A DNA stretch of 64,000 nucleotides from Pseudopyrenochaeta lycopersici (GCA_003313425.1 NHZP01000040.1:1-64000); one strand, 5' to 3'. Numbered from the stretch's first letter, positions 31,707 to 44,358 are shown. The notes: generated by a model not told the origin, from the sequence alone. A program made the numbers and translations.

Positions 31707-34669
31707 GGCGCGTTCAATCGTATGTAACGGTGACCTGCAGCGGATGGGCACGTGAAATGGGGTGGTGCGGCGGTCGACGGGTGTTTGGGGGGAGAACGGG
31801 GGGCGTTGCGCGGACCTGACGATGGCTGGGAGACAACAGCAGTGTAAACAGCGCTCAAGCTTCCTCGGCTGCTTTAGCGCCGAACGCCAACTCTTACGGA
31901 ATCAAGTGGAGGTGTCGTGAGCCAACAACAACAACCTCGGTCTTGGTATCTAGACACTGGCTTCGATTCGTTGCCTTGTCGAGAAGTGTTTGTGAAGTTC
32001 CCCAGACTTATATCAATAGACGGCATGGTCACGATAAGCCGTGACACCGTCCCACGGCAACCCGCCCGGCTTTCTGCTTTTTGGCGCCTGGCCACGTCGG
32101 AACCCGCCGCGTAGGCGGCCTTCGCAATCAGTCTCCACGATGCTCAAAGCGCGCAGAGCGCGCACCTCTACTTATTAGAGAAGAAGCTTCATGGCGGAGA
32201 AAAGGGTTGGTCCTGTGCTTACATGCGTTGTGATTCCATGTCAACACAAAACCCGCTCTTTCCCATCCTGTACCTCAAGGTCGCCAAGGTTCTTCCGTAA
32301 TCATGTCAGAATGGCCTAGGCCGCAGAGTCTCACAATAGTGAACGCTTTCATGACTTGGAACTGTAGAATACTCTCTAGGCACAGGAAGATCACCGCAGC
32401 GACCCCAGCATCTTTACCAACATCGGCTTATTCACTGGCACGGCAGAGGCTTGAGATCCTGCATCAACCGCCTCCTCTGATTCCAGTTGCGGCACCCCCA
32501 AGACCACGCAAACAGATGTTAACGAGATTTCTACACAGCACCGCTCGAGACAAAGATTCTACAGGATGAGCCGCTGTATCTCACGAAAGGGTGGATGCGG
32601 TCTCTCTCACGTGCCTTAATTGTACATACGTCAAAGTTTGAAGTCCGCCGTCCAGGGCATCATGGACGGAGGTAGAGATTCCAGCTCGTCCAGGTCGGAT
32701 ATCACCGCACCATTGCCGCGAATACGCCCCGTGTGTCATATAACTGAGTCGCCGCTCTCTGTTAAATTCGGTTTCGAGTACGGACATGAAATAAGAGGAA
32801 TCAGCCGGGAAGAGGAACAGACACTAAAGGGGGTGAAAGGTTAGAAACAGAAACATCAATACCCTGCCACTAACACCCTGAATACTGCACCCTACACAAG
32901 AGACGTATATGAAGTAGAGGAGACGAGTAGTTTGGGGTGGGACTCCTTCACCCATTCTTGTGTCTCAGAGCGCGCAGCGAAGTTGAGACTGATGGCGGTA
33001 TAGCGCTCACAGAAGGGCTTGTTGAGGAGACCACCCGGTATTCCAACCATCAATGCCCTTGGCTCGATGAATAATGCTGTGTTCCAAAGTTATGAACATG
33101 ACGAAAGATGAAGGCAAGAGCAGATACGAGGCCCTGGAGCATGGAGGCATAAGCCTCGGCGCTTTCAAGCGACTGGCGTTAATACTGGATGCTAGAATGC
33201 CATACATTCACAATGGCGTATACTTAGCTCTGAACGAGTCCAAAGCCAACACCTGCTGGCCCATATCCTAAATTAGCATCATTCTGACAACAAATAGAAG
33301 GACGAGCGGCTTGGCATGGGGCTTACTCCGATGTCCAGTCTCAAGGAATGCATGCAGAGAAAGTAGTATACATCATCGTTTGTCTCAAGTGACTATCCCG
33401 ACGTGACAATCGTACAATTGTATTATTTGTCGCGGCAACCGCAGGTCATCCGTCTTCTCATCCAGCCTCGCAGGCGCCAGTTATAGACGCACAAAATTAG
33501 AAAATGCCATCAACGAATGCCTAACCTTCATATGGAATGTCGAAAATAGCAGAGATAATCGCTCTACATGTTTGGCCTCATATTGGCAGTTGGTGGATAT
33601 GGGAGGGGGGGAGGCCGGATTTTATGGAGACATCCTAGCAAGCTTCTTTATGGTTGTGCTTCACTGATCTTTACCTGGAGTTGGCACTGCATCTGAATAA
33701 TCACGAAGATAAGTATGACTGTAAGTCGAGTGGAGCGGTACAAGATCTTTAAGCCCTCTTCGTACATTGAAATAACATCCTGGTATGCGAAAAGCAGCTC
33801 TTCGATCCGGCGTGAATGATGAGCGTCTATCCGCATTCATAACCTCCTTTAATTATAAGACGAATCATCAGAACGGCCAGAGCCTCATTAGTGGGGAGCA
33901 GGTGTGAATTTCCTTGATTAATCAGATCCATCCTCGTCAAGTCCCTATCTGGCCCCTTGGCCATGCCACCCCGAGTTCACAGATCCGCCACTTCAATCTT
34001 TCGCGTCCATTAAACGCATTCATTAGCAATAGTTGCCTTTGCAGTCAGCTGGTGGAGTTCATCTCAGTACAAGGAAGACATCATTTGTTCCTGGAAAGCC
34101 TTTTCTTGCGCAGCGGTCGCAGCGCAGGTCCGTGGGTGGCAAGGAGATTTGTGCGAGAGTGCAATTGGGTTGTGCTGAACCGACGCAATTGTTAACCCTT
34201 CCTGCCATATATGAACATCGAGGCCGACATTAACCGCTTCGCCATCAACTACGAGCACATGTATTTATGTGACGCACGGAAAACCATTTTCGTCCTTTTG
34301 ATACGCAAGCCCAATTGCCAGTGGACTTGATTGACGAAAAATGATTTGTGCAAACATGAATATACTGCAATGCTCTCTTACTGACCGTACAGATGGCACT
34401 ATGCCTTTCATAGCGAGATATACCAACACAGAACCAGCATGATCAATATTGGATTGCAATGGGTTTATGTGGCACCCCCGATCTGCCATACAGGGGTCTG
34501 GCCCACATAATAATGTCACAAAAGCAATCGCCATAAAGCATAGCCTGTGTATCAAAACGTATGTCGTAAACTAACCTATGACGTTCGAACTAACATTGAC
34601 TCTACCGAGTTCTGTCTGCCGAAAGAACTAATAGTATGAACCAAGACAGCTTGAAAATACCCAATAATA
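31707..34669. other. Gene-poor interval of about 3 kb
   Basis: No coding frame with recognisable domains, no obvious tRNA or repeat, and no RIP signature. Short frames (for example a 62-codon minus-strand frame at 33648-33836) exist but look random or undecidable. A promoter for the Mpv17-family gene must lie in the first few hundred bases. The remainder could hold non-coding transcripts that sequence alone cannot show. Confidence 0.4.
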
Positions 34670-37045
34670 CTAGTGTCTGCCACCTTGAGGGGGTTGGCCG
34701 TACTGCTGCTGGCCGGGATATCCGCCGGGGCCACCTTGGGGAGGTCGCTGCTGGCCATACTGACCCTGTTGAGGATACTGGCCTGGGGGCGGCGCACCAT
34801 ATTGGCCCTGCGGTGGGTACTGACCTTGCTGTGGTGGCGCACCATACTGGCCCTGACCTTGAGGTGGGTATTGTCCTTGGGGGGCACCGTACTGTCCTTG
34901 GGGAGGTGCACCACCGTATTGCCCTTGGGGTGGCTGCTGTCCATACCCCTGTTGGGGTGGACCGCCGTACTGGCCACCTGGAGGGGCGCCATAGCCGCCA
35001 GGTGCAGGGTTGGTCTTCTCGTCTTTGGAGTCATAGCTACGGTCGATGGCACCGAGGAGGAGCTTGATTATCCAAAGATCCGGAGTGAGATCAACAGGTG
35101 GATTCGCGCGGGACATCTCTTCCTGCTCGTTCTCGTAATCTAGCATACATTAACGAAGATTAGACTAAGAGGAGGGTGGGGCACATACTGGAAGTGCAGT
35201 CCACCATGGGACCAATTTGGGGATCCTCGTCAAGCTTGCCGAGGAATTTCTTGGCCATCTCATCATTTCCGACCTGGGCGAACTCAAAGGCAACACCGCC
35301 ACGGCCATACTGTGGGTAGCGTTGCTGAAGGGTGTCGAACGCGTATCGAATAGTATCAAACACGGCATTTTGAGGCTCACCGGCCGGCTGACCGTCGGTA
35401 ATGGCAATCACCAAGACAGGCTTTCGTAGCTGACCGGATGCAGCCTTCTGAAGTAGTATTTCATCGATGACCTTCTTGCGGAGAGAGGTGCCCATAGGAG
35501 TCAGGCCCTTGAATTGGACACCACGCATAATCTGCTCGATCTGGGCCTCGGACGCAACACCGTCCTGCAGAGGGCGACCTTGCTGGTCGCGTACGCCAGA
35601 GAGGTCAGTGTTCATAAATCGAAGAGAGATACCGTCGGCATCGAAGAGTGTGGCAGCGAACGAAACTCGCTCCAAGATGAGGCGCAAGTCTTTGATGCGG
35701 CTGCCTTCTTCTTCGAATTGCATGGAACCACTGTCGTCTGCCGATCCTTAGAGCACGAACAAAACTAATGAGTAGGCAAAACTTACCAATGTACAAGACG
35801 ATGTCGTACAGAGCCAACTTGACAATATCGTTGGCGATCTCCTTTGCCACGCGCCATCGCTGAATGATTTGGTTGATTTTTCCAGCGGCCTGTTGAGCAA
35901 TTTGGTCAAGAACGGGGGAGTTGGGTGGGTAGAAGTTTTGAAGGCCCTTCTCTTGGATACAGGCTTGCAGTAACTGCTTGTAGCCTGCTATTTCAGCAGG
36001 ACCAGCCTGAACCTGCTGGAGAGGGGGCTGACCTCCTCCGTATCCTCCCTGAGGCGGAGGAGCTCCATACTGGCCTTGCGGAGGCTGGCCTGGTTGACCG
36101 CCCTAGTCACTTGTTAGCTGCCATATCAGTATGAACATGATCTAAATCATTGCGCTGGCTCTGCATCGTCAAAGGTATGGGAATGCGGGAGTTCGAAACA
36201 AAAAGGCTGACGGCGAGTACGAACATAAGCTGGGGCCTGGCCATAGGGTTGCCCATATTGTTGCGGAGGTTGTTGTCCATAGTGGGGCTGTTGCGGTGGA
36301 TACGATTGCGACGGCGCGTACGGTTGCGGAATCTGTGGCTGGGCCCATTGATTCTGTGGCACTTGTGCTGGATATGGAGACTGTGGATATGGAGACTGAG
36401 AAGGTTGCCCTGGTGGGGGCGGCGCAGGCCTATTGTATCCGGACTGTCCTTGAGGATACGGCGAAGATGGTCCATACGCGCTTGGGTTGGGTGATTGGAT
36501 ATATGGTGATTGTGGCTGCGGCTGAGAGCCAGGCCGAGGCGGCATAGGAGGACCGGATTGTTGTTGCGCATAGGGACTTGGTGCCTGGCTGGGATAAGGC
36601 TGGTAGGCGTTGTAAGCTCCCGACATCTTGCTTGATAGAGGCATGTGTGGCTAATTCGAGGACAAAGTGTGGCTGCTTAAGTGCTCCTGGATGGGTGGCG
36701 CGAACGGCGGCAAGAACTTGCGAAGTGTTTCAAGAGCGGGGTGTTTATTGGGAGCCGGGAAGCAAGGTGGAGACAAGGGAAAATATTTGCGGGCGCCCAG
36801 TCGTAGGTGGCGGGTAGTCGAGGGTGATGACGATGCAGAGCAGGTGAGAATGGGAAAAGGAAAAAGAGCTTTTCTGCTTACCCCGGCAGCACCGGCACCT
36901 GGATACGCCTGGTACTGCTGTTGCCCAGGCTAAGGGCGAATTAGTGATTGCTTGGGGAATGCTGGCTTCACAGCTGGATGACACTCACATAGCCAGCTTG
37001 TCCACCTGGCGGAGGGTACCCAGCAGACGCATTCGCTGCGGCCAT
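34670..37045 (-). CDS. VWA-domain protein with proline/tyrosine/glutamine-rich ends (copine-like)
   Basis: The best model has six exons (37045-36989, 36929-36882, 36626-36225, 36102-35787, 35746-35189, 35139-34670), giving 616 residues. The first two mini-exons encode MAAANASAGYPPPGG and PGQQQYQAYPGAG and join through a 255-base intron. An alternative start at 36626 (MSGAYNAYQPYP) gives 581 residues. The centre is a von Willebrand A domain with an intact metal site (DDSGSM at an exon junction, later TPMGTSLRKKV and AITDGQPAG). The flanks are PYGQ-rich and probably disordered. The C-terminal part has ANPPVDLTPDLWIIKLLLGAI before the last low-complexity tail. A VWA domain of this kind resembles that of copines and RGLG ligases, but no C2 or RING domain is present. 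The 122-base intron at 36224-36103 has a weak GTTCGT donor. Confidence 0.75.
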
Positions 37046-38033
37046 TTTTGATGCGAGCTACAGTAGGTCAACAGGTCAGCCCGACGATGACGCGTGGCGG
37101 GGTATGGAGGGGTAGGCAAGGAGGCTGGTTCAACTACGTACACCCATCTTGTGGAATTGCTGATCAAGTTTCTAGTTGTCAAAGTGCGGCAAGAGTCTGG
37201 CAAGGCTGAATTTGAAGGGTTGCAAGTAGGAGAAGAGGAGGCAGCAGGTCAAATAGCCGATGGGCGCCTTGCTCGCGGTGATGAACAAGCTGAAGATGAC
37301 AGCATCCCTAGGTATGACCATGCCTGCATCGCACTCAGCCCCCAACGGATAGTGGCACCTGCACCGCCTGGCTCACTCCTTGTGTTGCCATTGGCTGACG
37401 AACCATGGTGCAGTCGCGTTGGGCGTCGTGTGTTTGTTGTGAAATGTGGGAAGCGAGGCTGAGCGGTCGCAAAACGGGAAATGCGCCACGTTGACGGCGG
37501 GGTCTTTGATCGAACGGGCGGGGCAATGCAGAGCGTATGTAACTTGGACCGCTTGCATAATTTGTGCACTGAAATGTCGTGTGGATACTTGCATGTCTAT
37601 AGCCGTGATTGCACTTCCTGCTAGTCGCGGCGTTTACTCACGCCACAATTGACAGACGCCAACTGCCTCCCCTTGGAGACATGACGGACGCCACGCTAAG
37701 CAATCGACGGACTGTATCTGTACCCATGTGCACAGCCACCTAATTTACCAGTCCCCACGGCTTCAAGTCACGCACGTACAACCATTTCTGACATGTGTCC
37801 CGGCAAACTCTCCCTTCCCCCGTCCAGGGCGACAAAAGGCCACCCAGCTTGCGAGAACTGGTCAGTCTGCCCGACAGCCTTTTGTGATCTTCATCCAAAG
37901 GTGGATTCGTGCTCAATGAGTTTGTTCAGATCTTCTAGTATTTATAGATATTTGGTTGACCAACATGATAGTGTTACAAATGTACTGAGAAAATCGACAG
38001 CCCAGGTGTGACAAAGGGCTACCTCCTCCAAAA
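37046..38033. other. Upstream region of the VWA gene and 3' flank of the Gep4-like gene
   Basis: 988 bases; no convincing gene. Both flanking genes are on the minus strand, so this holds the VWA promoter and the Gep4 3' untranslated region. Confidence 0.5.
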
Positions 38034-38849
38034 TTATTCAAACGGGCTTTGACTCAACGGATCTGGCGCGCTATATCCCCTTCTGAATAGGAAGCTCTGT
38101 AATCGATCTTCCATCCGGGCAAACTGCAGTTTGGTCAACAAAAGTAGCACTGAAGATGATCGCTGGAGCTATCACGCATCATTCTTGGAAGGGCGAGAGG
38201 CAAAGACTTACAAATCCACGTCCCGTCACCCCGTCTCGCACCCAAACACCGTGGCTGCCCATCATGTTCGCCATCATGATATCAGTAGACAATCGATCAC
38301 CGACAACAGCAATCTGATCTGGTCTCGTAACTCCAGACTCTGGATGTGCTCTGAAGTATGCCATGACTTCTTCTTTGCAACCAGGCTTCTTGGTCGAATG
38401 TCGCAGGACCTTCACGCCGGTATTGTTTTCCAGGAGTGCGGCCTCTTTCTGGTTCAAATCTGAGTCAGTCCCAGCTGTATTAGATACTATCAGAAGCTTG
38501 GGCCCAGGGTAGGCGTGACGCAGACGTTGGAAGTGATCCTGCTCGCATTATTAGCATAGTTGACCGAGCAAAATTGAAAGGATAAGCTGACGAGCTTGGG
38601 GGCAAAGTCTATACGTACTTGATACGGCTTATATATTTCGTTTGTATGCGGAATTGCAAAACAATTGTCCTTGTCCAGCACTATCGCTTGAATGTCCACA
38701 CCCTTCTGACTACTAGCTCCGTTTTTTTGAGGGAATGCATTTGATAGTGGAAGAGGTAGGTGATTAAACGTCGACACGGTGTGCTGTGGCAAACAAAGTG
38801 TTGGGTCTCTCAAAAGCCGGAAGATGTTCAAAGTCCCGGAAATATTCAT
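38034..38849 (-). CDS. GEP4: Gep4-type HAD phosphatase (phosphatidylglycerophosphate phosphatase)
   Basis: Three exons (38849-38619, 38538-38212, 38123-38034) with 80- and 88-base introns give 215 residues. The HAD catalytic motif is VLDKDNC (nucleophile and acid/base aspartates as DxD), the second motif is LLIVSNTAG, and the third is VGDRLSTDIMMANMMGS. The start chosen, MNISGTLNIFRLLRDP, is the family's usual amphipathic N-terminus; an upstream in-frame ATG at 38888 would add 13 residues. The last exon supplies a conserved-looking end (FARMEDRLQSFLFRRGY). Gep4 dephosphorylates phosphatidylglycerolphosphate on the matrix side of the inner mitochondrial membrane, a step of cardiolipin synthesis. 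Confidence 0.92.
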
Positions 38850-39218
38850 TGCAAAATGAAGGCGTTGATGCAGGATGGAAGGACGCAATGTGAAAGTGCA
38901 AGATGACTAAGGCTGTGAGGACGCTAAGTTAGTGGTCAAAGCTCCTGGCCGAACCAACTCGATATTTGTGAATCTCTAGATCCAACTACATCCACCCCGT
39001 CAATCTCTACCACAACTCATAGACCTCCCGATTCTCTCGGCTTGCGGCCATACAGGAACAAACTTTATATTGTGCGAATCGATCTATTGCGACCTTTTCC
39101 GAGTGTGAAAGTGCATCTTCACGCCCATACTCTACTCTTCTCTTGCGCTCTCAACGACGGGGCTTATCTTCTGAGAGATAACCCTATACCTTTCCAGTCT
39201 ATTGAGTGGATCATAATC
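38850..39218. promoter_or_regulatory. Shared divergent promoter region of Gep4-like and SmD3 genes
   Basis: 369 bases between divergent starts; CT-rich tracts precede the SmD3 start. No specific site is claimed. Confidence 0.5.
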
Positions 39219-39730
39219 ATGACAAGCACAATCGGAATACCCATCAAGCTCCTCAACGAGGCGGCTGTACGTTCACTCATTCGCCCATCCATCTGTTTCT
39301 AGCACTGACAGTAAAAGGGCCACATTGTCACACTCGAGATCACTTCTGGGGAAGTATACCGCGGTAAACTAATAGAAGGTACGTTGAGACTCCTTAGGCC
39401 TTCCCGTCTACGTCTATTGGCGCTAATCATGTCACAGCCGAGGACAACATGAATGTTCAGCTCAAGGACATCACAGTGACCGCTCGCGACGGCCGTGTTT
39501 CGCATCTAGAACAAGTTTATATCCGGGGAAGTCATGTGCGGTATTTCATCGTACCAGACATGCTGAGGTACGAATTATAGCCTTCGTGACATAACGATTA
39601 GAGGCTAATAATAAGTAGGAACGCGCCTATGTTCCGATCGAGAGGTACCAGGGGTCGTGGGGTTGGTCTGGCGCGCGGAAGGGCGACAGTCATCAGGGCA
39701 AGGGCTAGCACTAGGGGTGGTGGACGCTGA
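39219..39730 (+). CDS. SMD3: Small nuclear ribonucleoprotein SmD3
   Basis: Four exons (39219-39266, 39318-39378, 39438-39567, 39619-39730) separated by 51-59-base introns give 116 residues. [18 protein letters not shown] is the family's N-terminus. The Sm1 motif ([20 protein letters not shown]) and Sm2 motif ([16 protein letters not shown]) are complete, and the tail carries several arginine-glycine dipeptides ([22 protein letters not shown]) of the type that is dimethylated in Sm proteins. SmD3 is part of the seven-membered Sm ring on spliceosomal U snRNAs. Four exons in a 350-base coding sequence is typical of such genes in these fungi. Confidence 0.97.
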
Positions 39731-40146
39731 AAAGAATTGAAAAGGGAAATGGCACAAAGGCAGCGATGAGCATCCTCTCTGTGTTGAAGCTGATCAACTA
39801 GAGGGACAGGTATGGACTTCACCCCACTTAACTTGGGTTTGCGCTGAAGGTTGGGATAGTTTGGCCTCCACAATGGATGATACCTTGAATCATGAATACA
39901 CAATTTCTTTCACCAAACAGTCGTCAACATTTGGCATTCGTACGCTTGATAGTCGAGTGACCGATTTCATGGAATATGCTGATGCCCCTGGTTGCTTATT
40001 ACGCACAACGAATGAATTAATGGGCCCCAGCATCATTGACATGGTGTAGGGATTATGAGGCGTCTTTTCGCTACCCCACAATGAAAGGCCAAGACGCTCA
40101 CCTCCGAGAACTCCGCAACTCGACGCTTTTCCCCAACCACCACACG
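39731..40146. other. Intergenic region between SmD3 and p34-like genes
   Basis: 416 bases between two plus-strand genes; includes the SmD3 3' flank and the promoter of the next gene. Nothing else recognised. Confidence 0.5.
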
Positions 40147-41103
40147 ATGGAGATCAAGAACCCACGACGAGTCCTCGCCGTGGGAGCACCAGACTCGACC
40201 GTATTATCGTTGCTTAAAAGTGTGTGACTTTCTCACATGCACCCGAACATCTGCTGATCCACTGCGCCAGCGCTCACTGGCTCTGCCCCGGAGCCAACCT
40301 CAGGAACCGCCGCCGGCCTCAACCACGAATGGTATCTTAAGACAAAGTATTATACCACCACGCTTTCTATATGGATTGATGAGATCCCGAACATCGCCGA
40401 ATGGCGTACTGAGTTCACAAAACCTGAAGCCCGCGAAGTTGTGCAGGTGCTCGGGGCCTGGATATACTGCTTCAAGAAGCCTGTGGAAGAGAAAGATGCC
40501 GATTTGATAAGGCAGACTATGCAAACAATTGCCGATGTCATTGAGCGCGCCTGCGGCTTCGGTGGCGATATGGTGTGTCTTGCGGTCGCAATGCCCCAGT
40601 CTACCACGCCATACCTAGACCAAGGCAGTGAAGCATGGGAAGAAACGGCAATGGAGTATGGTTTCGAATACATAGACTTTGAGGCCAAGGGTAAGAATGA
40701 TTTTGGTGAGGTCATGGGTGTGCAAAGAGTCAGACAAGCGCTTGAGGCGGTTGAGTGGGAGAGTAATGCCGAGCTAGGCTTGGATGACGATAATGAGGAC
40801 TTCGAGGGAAGTTTTGCAGCAGAAGAGGCTGAGATGAATATGGAGTTATTTGGTATGAAAGATTCACTGCGTGGGGTTGAGGAAAGCGAGGAGGGCGACA
40901 AAGAAGAGATTGGAGACAAGGAGGTTTCGGAGCTGGAAGTCATGATGCAGAAAATGCTTGCTATTAGAGGTGCGTGTGCAGTTAGTGGCCCAAATTATAA
41001 TTTACAGAGACTAATTATCACAGAAATGGGAGAAGGCATGGAAGAAGCAGACCGCAAGCGCTTTGCTGCGAAAGCGGTCAACGACCTGCTGAAAGATCTT
41101 TGA
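40147..41103 (+). CDS. Alpha/gamma-adaptin-binding protein p34-like (AAGAB/Irc6 family)
   Basis: Three exons (40147-40219, 40271-40969, 41024-41103) with 51- and 54-base introns give 283 residues. The N-terminus (NPRRVLAVGAPDSTVLSLLKTLTGSAP) is the degenerate Ras-like nucleotide-binding fold seen in this family. LGAWIYCFKK and the acidic C-terminal half follow. The end has the family's conserved short helix, MMQKMLAIREMGEGMEEADR, formed across the last exon junction, then AAKAVNDLLKDL. Members bind clathrin adaptor complexes and act as chaperones in AP-1/AP-2 assembly (human AAGAB, yeast Irc6). The upstream frame allows an earlier ATG at 40075, but MEIKNPRR looks like the true start. Its stop lies 77 bases from that of the next, convergent gene. 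Confidence 0.82.
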
Positions 41104-41180
41104 ATGCACTGCTCTTTTAGCAGAATTCGAACCAATTCTACCCTACTCGAACAGAATAGCTTCCGCTTCGGTCCTCCATC

Positions 41181-42008
41181 TCAATTCTTCACCCCCAAAC
41201 ATAACAAAAAGGGGAAAGCCATTTCCCTTGCTGGTTGCTCATTTTCTGCCTCTACGTCTTTCCTCAATATAAACGCCTGCTCAACTCTAACCTCGTCGAA
41301 TCCCGCCCTCAATAATAGTTCTTCGGCCTCTCTCTTCTTGACACCATGTCTCTCCACACCTGGTCGCTTGCTCTTCGGATGGAACGCCACGGCCTCGGGC
41401 CCGTAGTCTTCGTAATCAGTTAACGCAATCGCGCCACCTGGTTTCAAACAAGCATGCAAAGTCGCAAAGATCTCCGGTAATGACGGAATGTGATGGAGTG
41501 TCAAATGCGAGACAATAAGATCAAATTGGAAGGGCGGTAAGGATGATTCGCCGCGCCGCGTGGCGAGAGCGGCTGCTGCGTCTTGAAGTACAGGAGAGTT
41601 GGCAGAGGTGAGTAGATGGTTTATGGCACAGAGATTGGGAGTGTCGATGTCGTTGAGTTTGGTGTTGAATGCATCAACCATGCCAGCTGCCGTATCTACG
41701 CCCACTAAGCTTCTTACAAATGGCGCGAGTCTGAATGAGAGAAGGCCGGTTCCGCAGCCAATTTCAAGGACGTCGAGATCTTTACAGGGTTAGCAACTGA
41801 AGCCAGAAAAAACTGGATGGTAATCCCCATGGCAAGGTAGATGCTGGTGTGTTGTCTCACCTTTGCTGCTTCCATTCTTGAGAGCTGGCGTACTGCGCTT
41901 TATTGCTTCGAATGCCTGTTCTACGCTTTCGACATGTTTCTCGTTCATGTCCCATTTCGCGGCTTCTTCGTTGAAGCGAGCATTGTTAAGTTTTTGATTT
42001 GACGACAT
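41181..42008 (-). CDS. SAM-dependent class I methyltransferase
   Basis: Two exons (42008-41861, 41779-41181) with an 81-base intron give 248 residues. Motif I is LDVLEIGCGTGLLSF, completed right after the exon junction. GVDTAAGMVDAFN is motif post-I, FDLIVSHLTLHHIPSLPEIF is the active-site/motif II region, and LKPGGAIALTDYEDYGPE is motif III. The N-terminal NNARFNEEAAKWDMN segment is common in small fungal methyltransferases related to ubiquinone/menaquinone-type enzymes, but the substrate cannot be read from sequence. It converges on the p34-like gene. Confidence 0.88.
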
Positions 42009-42380
42009 GGATAATATTGAGAATGATGAGCTAGGTTTTGTTGAATTGCAAGGCGTCGATTAGGCTTGAGCGTTGTTAAATATGTACTGTGTTTGGGATG
42101 GCGGGGTGGTGGGGTAGGCTGGTGCTTAGATTCGGCTCTTCAGTTGTCTTACGAATAGCCGAGTTTTATCTCGATTGTCAAGCCGGGATCCCAAAGCTTT
42201 AGCCATGCTTGAAGTTGTTTTAACATCAAATGTGTATCAAAATTAAGGATTTTGAGTAGTGAGGAGGCATTCACATTTTCGTAGTCCTGCGAGCAAATAA
42301 AGACCCACGTCGAATGTTGTTTGTGTCTTGCTCAAGTGTACGCAAGAAGCCATGTATCATGTCCCGAGAACATCTCCATA
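42009..42380. other. Intergenic region between methyltransferase and sugar transporter
   Basis: 372 bases; both neighbours are on the minus strand, so it holds the methyltransferase promoter and the transporter's 3' flank. Nothing else recognised. Confidence 0.5.
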
Positions 42381-44206
42381 TTACCCCAAGGTCTCCTTCT
42401 GCAGCACTTCCACCGGCTTCTCATCATATACAGCTTCCTGCGCATCCTCCAGAACCAGACTCTGCGCAATCTGGAACAATCTTGCCTTCTCCTCATGAGC
42501 TGTAGTGTCACCGAACACGATGTCCATCTCCTCCAGACTCTTCCCCTTCGTCTCTGGAATAACAAACCATGTGAAGAGAAAGGCAATCAGCGCAAAAGCT
42601 GCAAAGAATAGATATGTTCCATATCCAACAGTCTCAAGCATGTCGGGCGTGACCAGTCCAATGATGAAGTTACACATCCATGTGCTCGAGGTGGTAAGCG
42701 ACATAGCTTTAGAACGGTTGCCGATGTTGTAGATCTCCGATGGGAGAACCCAGCCGATAGGTGCCCACGAGTAAGAGAAATTGACATCATAGATGTAGAC
42801 AAACGCAATACCAGTCCAGCCAGCCGCAGGATGGTCTTTGAGGGTGGAGCCGTAGGCGCCAATTACGCTGCCGACAATAACAAGGGAAATGAATGTACCA
42901 GCAGCACCCGAGAGCAGGAGAGGACGACGCCCGATCCTATCGATGAGAAATACAGCTGGGAGTGTGGAAAGGGTGTTCACAATTCCATATACTCCTGTTG
43001 CGAGAAGTCCAGTTGTCTTGCCAGAAAGACCGAGTTGGGCGAAAATAGTTGGCGCATAGTAAATAATGGCATTACAACCGATGAATTGCTGCAGGAACAT
43101 TACAATGCAGCCAATAGCAGTGCGCTTGAAAGACGGCCAGGTAGAGAAAAGCGAAGTGTAACTGGCAAGGTACAAGGAGATCCCTGACTTGCCAGGGAAT
43201 TTCTCGTGAGCGTATTGTTCTTCGAACATGACTTCAGCTTTGATGGATAAGTACTCTCTCTGCAGTACATCGTCGCTGGGGTTGATGCGTCGAATACGGG
43301 CAAGTGCTTTGATACCTGCTTCCTCGTTGTCGCGCATGCAGTAGTATCGCGGAGACTCCGGAAAGAACAGCATACCGATGCCAAGGACAAAAGCTGGAAA
43401 TATTTGCAGGGCGAAGGGTACTCTCCACGAAGCATCGCTCTGACCCGTGCAACCGTTGGGACTGACGTCGTTATGGGGATCGAAGGTTCGCTCAGATGCG
43501 GTTCCTCCAGTGTATGGCAAATCCGGCGCACAACGTGTGCCACCTATGTATTGAGTACCGTATTCCAGCCAATAAGATACGAGTATACCAAGAGTGATGG
43601 ATAGCTGCTGGAGCACGACTAGTGTTCCTCGAATGCCCGCAGTGGAGACCTCACTCATGTACATGGGGACGATCATCGTCAACATGCCCACAGCAAATCC
43701 TGCGACTGCTCGACCTACAAAATGTTGTCAATTGTATGCTATTCTATACATGTGAATTCAGACATACCAATAAAGGCCATTGCAACGTTGATTGCACCGG
43801 CTTGGATTGCTGAGCCAACGATAAAGATCACGACCGCGATTTCGATTGAACCTTTACGACCGCACCTGTCGGCAACAGGGCCATTGACAAGCGAGCCAAA
43901 CCAAGCAGCCAACAATAAAGTCGAGACAAACCAGCCCTTGAAACTACTGTCGAGATAGATCCTGGGAAATGCAGCTGCAAACGACTCCATGGTTAAAACC
44001 CCGGAAACTACCCCTTGGTCATAACCGAAAAGAAACCCACCAAGTGATGCAAACTAGACCTTGTTAGCAGAATCGAAAACAAATGACAGTTCTGAGCTTA
44101 CGGCTGATAGACCGAGAAGGTATGGATTTCGACGCAACTCCTTGTATACGCTCATCGTTGGGCCACCGTCACGGCCAGTACCTTCGATGTTGACGTTGGT
44201 AGACAT
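42381..44206 (-). CDS. MFS sugar transporter (sugar porter family)
   Basis: Three exons (44206-44102, 44053-43768, 43714-42381) with 48- and 53-base introns give 574 residues. Sugar-porter signatures are present in order: GGFLFGYDQGVVSGVL in helix 1, PVADRCGRKGSI after helix 2, GRAVAGFAVGMLTMIVPMYM, PESPRYY before the central loop, FLQQFIGCNAIIYYAPTIF in helix 7, DRIGRRPLLL, and PETKGKSLEEMD at the end of helix 12. Twelve membrane helices fit. The sugar transported cannot be determined; the sequence resembles fungal hexose or quinate-type porters. It is divergent from the kinase gene across a promoter with two Gal4-type sites, the nearer 152 bases before this start codon. Confidence 0.93.
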
Positions 44207-44358
44207 ACCCTAAGAAAGCTGGTTATAACTCGATCTTGGTCGCAGTAATCTGGGCTGAGGAGATGATGGAGTAAAGAAAAGGTGGAGATGTCGTTCTTTA
44301 AGTATTGTTCAGGCAGTATGTCTTGACTTTCCCGAGTTGAACGCGAGTCAAGCGGTTT

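Noticed and set aside
33648..33836. 62-codon minus frame with a hydrophobic stretch as a small gene
   Set aside because: No homology recognised, no splice or promoter signals, and isolated in a gene-poor interval; not enough to call.
36107..36571. 154-codon minus frame overlapping the VWA gene
   Set aside because: Histidine/asparagine/arginine-rich translation is the alternative reading of the PYGQ repeat region; the VWA frame is supported by exon joins.
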